DNA of 64,000 nucleotides from JAFDXJ01 sp039811225 (GTDB lineage: Bacteria > Bacteroidota > Bacteroidia > Chitinophagales > Chitinophagaceae), in contig JBDHYG010000001.1 in NCBI GenBank assembly GCA_039811225.1, positions 310,001 through 374,000 of the forward strand, written 5' to 3'. The notes below the pieces were generated by a model. It did not search any database. It was not told the origin of the DNA and saw only the letters and a list, made by a program, of their open reading frames with translations. Position numbers and translations under genes: made by a program. Shown piece after piece: positions 61,294-64,000 of the stretch (position 1 is its first letter; every line of letters starts with the position of its first letter).

Positions 61294-62841
61294 ATGGACC
61301 TCACCAATCTGAATAAAGAACGTAAAACACGCAGGAAACCAGGTATTGACCTTAACCCCATGGTCTATGGGAAAATCCCACCCCAGGCGCTTGATTTGGA
61401 AGAAGCCGTATTAGGCGCTGTTATGCTGGAAAAAAATGCATTTGATACCGTCATAGAAATACTGAAACCCGAATGCTTTTATTCCGATAATCATCAACGC
61501 ATATTCGAAGCATTTACCGGGCTCGCCGATAAAAATATGCCCATAGATATCCTGACGGTAGTGGAAGAACTGAAACTACGGGGTACCCTGGAGATGGTGG
61601 GAGGCCCCTATTACATTACCCGCCTGACAAACAGTGTAGTATCTACGGCCAACCTGGAAGCACATGCCCGCATTGTTTTGCAAAAATTTGTACAACGGGA
61701 ATTGATCCGGATCAGTAGTGAAATTATCAGTGACGCGTATGAAGATGGTACGGATGTTTTCGATCTGATGGATGATGCTGAAGAAAAAATTTTTACCATC
61801 ACCAATAATTTCCTGAAGACAGATTATAAAGAAATGAGCACTTCTATTACAGAAGCCGTTAACCGTATAGATGACCTGCGCAACCGATCAGAAGACATTT
61901 CCGGTGTACCCAGTTCATTTCAAAAACTGGATAAAATCACCTTTGGCTGGCAACCAACGGATTTAATCATTTTAGCAGCACGGCCTTCAGTTGGTAAAAC
62001 TGCCTTCGCACTAAACCTTACACGTAACGCGGCTTTGCACCCAACCAAACCTACCGGTGTAGGTTTCTTCTCGCTGGAGATGAGTGCTTCGCAACTTGTA
62101 CAAAGAATCCTGTCCGCAGAAAGTGAAATACCAATGGAAAAAATTGCCCGCGGCCGGCTCGAAGATCACGAATATGAACAACTGCATAAAAAAGGAATAG
62201 CCAGACTCATTGAAGCGCCTATCTATATCGATGATACGGCGGCATTAAATATTTTTGAATTCCGGGCAAAAGCCAGGCGTCTTGTCAATAAACACCAGGT
62301 TGGCCTCATCATTATAGATTACCTGCAATTAATGAGCGGACAAAGTGATCGCAATACTAACAGGGAACAGGAAATCAGTACAATTTCCAGAAACCTGAAA
62401 GCACTGGCCAAAGAATTGAATATCCCCATCATTGCGTTGAGCCAGTTAAACCGTGCTGTGGAAAGCAGGGCCAGCAGTAAAGTTCCTTTATTAAGTGACC
62501 TGCGCGAATCAGGCGCCATCGAACAAGATGCCGATCTCGTCATGTTTATTTACAGAAATGAGATGTATGAAAATTACACCAGCCCGGATGGCGAAAACGT
62601 GCGTGATATGACAATGATAAAAATTGCCAAACATAGGAATGGTGCATTGGATGAAATAAAATTGCGTTCAATGTTGTCTATACAAAAATTCACGGACTGG
62701 AATGATGATGGGTTTAACCCGGGAAGTAATTTTAAATATTTAGGCTCTTCACCAACCGGAGATGGCCCGGGCGGTGGTAAACTTTTCCTGCAAAAAGGAA
62801 GCCGTATGAATAATGGTGAATTTGATGATGACTTTGAATAA
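61294..62841 (+). CDS. dnaB: replicative DNA helicase
   Basis: This 515-residue hexameric helicase unwinds DNA at the replication fork. The N-terminal domain (LDLEEAVLGAVMLEKNAFDTV near 28-48) is followed by the RecA-like ATPase. Seen: Walker A ARPSVGKTAFALN near 229-241, GVGFFSLEMSASQLVQRILSAES near 253-275, and Walker B LIIIDYLQLMSG near 338-349. RESGAIEQDADLVMFIYR lies near 404. No intein is present. The 500-base region upstream carries a cluster of repeated motifs. rsmE lies 20 bases downstream. Confidence 0.95.
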   Translation: MDLTNLNKERKTRRKPGIDLNPMVYGKIPPQALDLEEAVLGAVMLEKNAFDTVIEILKPECFYSDNHQRIFEAFTGLADKNMPIDILTVVEELKLRGTLEMVGGPYYITRLTNSVVSTANLEAHARIVLQKFVQRELIRISSEIISDAYEDGTDVFDLMDDAEEKIFTITNNFLKTDYKEMSTSITEAVNRIDDLRNRSEDISGVPSSFQKLDKITFGWQPTDLIILAARPSVGKTAFALNLTRNAALHPTKPTGVGFFSLEMSASQLVQRILSAESEIPMEKIARGRLEDHEYEQLHKKGIARLIEAPIYIDDTAALNIFEFRAKARRLVNKHQVGLIIIDYLQLMSGQSDRNTNREQEISTISRNLKALAKELNIPIIALSQLNRAVESRASSKVPLLSDLRESGAIEQDADLVMFIYRNEMYENYTSPDGENVRDMTMIKIAKHRNGALDEIKLRSMLSIQKFTDWNDDGFNPGSNFKYLGSSPTGDGPGGGKLFLQKGSRMNNGEFDDDFE

Positions 62842-62861
62842 ATATGTCATAAACTCCTAAG

Positions 62862-63560
62862 ATGAATTTGCCGGTTTTCTTTGAAGAAAATATTTCATTG
62901 CAAAATGGCCTGCTGACATTACAGGAAGAAACCGGACATCATATCCATCAAGTTTTACGTTTACGACCAGGTGACCGAATAGCGGTAACTAATGGGAAAG
63001 GCATTATCCTACAAGGATCCATAACCTCCATGCTCGGGAAAAAAGCGGTCTTTGCAGCTACGGAAGAAATACATATCCCCCGTCCCGCCAAAACTATTTC
63101 CATAGGCATCAGTATTTTGAAAAATCCCGGACGCTTTGAATGGTTTATTGAAAAAGCAGTCGAGATTGGTGTATCCCAAATTATCCCGGTTTTATCCCGG
63201 CGAACAGAAAAAACAGGTTTCCGGAAAAAACGGTTGCAGCAAATAATGATCGCTGCCCTTTTACAAAGCCAGCAAGCCTGGTTACCCGAATTGCTTGACC
63301 CCATGCCTTTCTCCAAAGTATTGACCCATGTGGCAGCCGATTTTAAATTTATTGCACACTGTGACAAACAAGAGAAACAATCATTGGCACAACAAAAAAC
63401 TCATGGATGTATCCAGCTATTAATCGGGCCGGAAGGTGATTTTACCCGGGAAGAAATTGCCCAGGCTTTACAGGAAAATTTTATCCCGGTTTCTTTGGGA
63501 GTAAACAGGTTGCGTACTGAAACAGCGGGAATTGTATCCCTTGTTATGCTCCATATTTGA
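62862..63560 (+). CDS. rsmE: 16S rRNA (uracil-1498-N3)-methyltransferase
   Basis: This 232-residue SPOUT-class methyltransferase modifies U1498 in 16S rRNA. An N-terminal PUA-like domain (HHIHQVLRLRPGDRIAVTNGKG near 26-47) is followed by the SPOUT domain, with SIGISILKNPGRFEWFIEKAVEIGV near 81-105. The SAM knot contains LLIGPEGDFTREEI near 187-200 and LGVNRLRTETAGI near 213-225. Intact and of normal length. It lies 20 bases after dnaB and is probably co-transcribed. Confidence 0.92.
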   Translation: MNLPVFFEENISLQNGLLTLQEETGHHIHQVLRLRPGDRIAVTNGKGIILQGSITSMLGKKAVFAATEEIHIPRPAKTISIGISILKNPGRFEWFIEKAVEIGVSQIIPVLSRRTEKTGFRKKRLQQIMIAALLQSQQAWLPELLDPMPFSKVLTHVAADFKFIAHCDKQEKQSLAQQKTHGCIQLLIGPEGDFTREEIAQALQENFIPVSLGVNRLRTETAGIVSLVMLHI

Positions 63561-63603
63561 AACAAAAGTTGTAGTTTCAACTTTGAAAAAATGCTTTGCC
63601 CAG

Positions 63604-64000
63604 ATGCGCTGTAAATTTTACCCACCCTTCTTCTTATGCTTGTTTATTTTTTCTTTCAGTTGCCGGCAGGGTAAAAATAAAGATGTGGAAATAGATAGCA
63701 GCATCACGATTTTGACCTCATTTAATAACCTGTTTCTTGATAGTCCCAGCCTGGCTGGTTTTTTAAACCGAAATCCCACTTATCAACGATTTGCTGATCA
63801 GTTTTACAATTTTTATAAAGAACGCAATTATGAGTATGCCTGGTTTGATACCAGTGGCCTGGGTGAACAATCACACAATTTTATCAACCTGCTGAATACA
63901 ACAATTTCTGAATTACACGACAGTTCATTGTATGATGCCACTTTGTATAAAATGTACAAGGAATTTCATGATGTGGCCGGGCTCAAAAAATCTTCCCGTG
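63604..64000 (+). CDS. L,D-transpeptidase-like lipoprotein, N-terminal part (cut by window end)
   Basis: The frame is open from ATG 63604 to the window edge (132 residues seen). A hydrophobic leader (PPFFLCLFIFSFSC) ends at Cys20, a lipoprotein signal. The region QRFADQFYNFYKERNYEYAW near 56-75 resembles the N-terminal scaffold domain of Bacteroidota murein L,D-transpeptidases (YkuD type). The catalytic domain would lie beyond the window, so the call is provisional. It starts 43 bases after rsmE. Confidence 0.6.
   Translation, partial: MRCKFYPPFFLCLFIFSFSCRQGKNKDVEIDSSITILTSFNNLFLDSPSLAGFLNRNPTYQRFADQFYNFYKERNYEYAWFDTSGLGEQSHNFINLLNTTISELHDSSLYDATLYKMYKEFHDVAGLKKSSR

Noticed and set aside
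1..64000. mobile elements, CRISPR arrays, phage or toxin-antitoxin systems
   Set aside because: I saw no integrase or transposase motif, no regular direct repeats with spacers, and no paired small toxin-antitoxin genes. The content looks like a stable chromosomal core.

Overview
This window is chromosomal DNA of a Bacteroidota bacterium, most likely family Chitinophagaceae. The evidence is protein content typical of the phylum (DUF3078, DUF4251, DUF4292, DUF5522, DUF5606 proteins, many lipoproteins with a Cys near residue 20), an alternative complex III respiratory locus, and promoters of the Bacteroidota type (TTTG-N19-TAnnTTTG). Shine-Dalgarno sequences are mostly absent. The DNA is AT-rich and densely packed with ordinary chromosomal genes. 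I see no integrase, transposase, phage gene, plasmid gene or CRISPR array.

Layout. 0-5 kb: ACP phosphodiesterase-like protein, asparagine synthetase, a transsulfuration enzyme, a TIGR02757 protein and an Lrp/AsnC regulator. 5.3-5.6 kb: an odd leucine-tRNA-like element with a 90-nt variable region and a strong terminator. 5.6-14.5 kb: exported cyanophycinase-like protein, envelope proteins, a small-molecule kinase, an M3 peptidase, a GH109-like protein, and the overlapping trio trmB / DUF5522 / alkyltransferase-like protein. 14.6-30.6 kb, all minus strand: a respiratory locus transcribed actA-B-C-D-E-F, cox2, cox1, ctaB, two cox3-type genes, cox4, a terminator, then SCO and DUF420. Together these encode quinol oxidation by alternative complex III, electron transfer to an aa3-type cytochrome oxidase, and its heme and copper assembly factors. 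A near-perfect promoter lies just upstream of actA.

30.7-43 kb: purN, a lipoprotein, meaB, a Lon-N domain protein, ubiX, an Ldh-family dehydrogenase, ssb, a two-gene GMC oxidoreductase / subunit 3 pair, rplY, prs, radC and two tandem S66 LD-carboxypeptidases. 43-52 kb: two small LTxxQ secreted proteins, an ABC exporter pair, an aldehyde dehydrogenase, a second exported Gfo/Idh/MocA protein, dut, a DUF4292 lipoprotein and an EnvC-type murein hydrolase activator. 52-64 kb: lytic transglycosylase, gatA, tatA, rplS, rny, zapA with a coiled-coil partner, pheT, dnaB, rsmE and the start of an L,D-transpeptidase-like gene cut by the window end.

Most of the window is housekeeping. The one element I cannot fit to a known class is the tRNA-like RNA at 5392-5553. 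Secondary points are the iron-sulfur-like cysteine cluster in the GMC dehydrogenase, an EF-hand loop in the DUF420 protein, and repeated motifs upstream of dnaB and of the LTxxQ genes.
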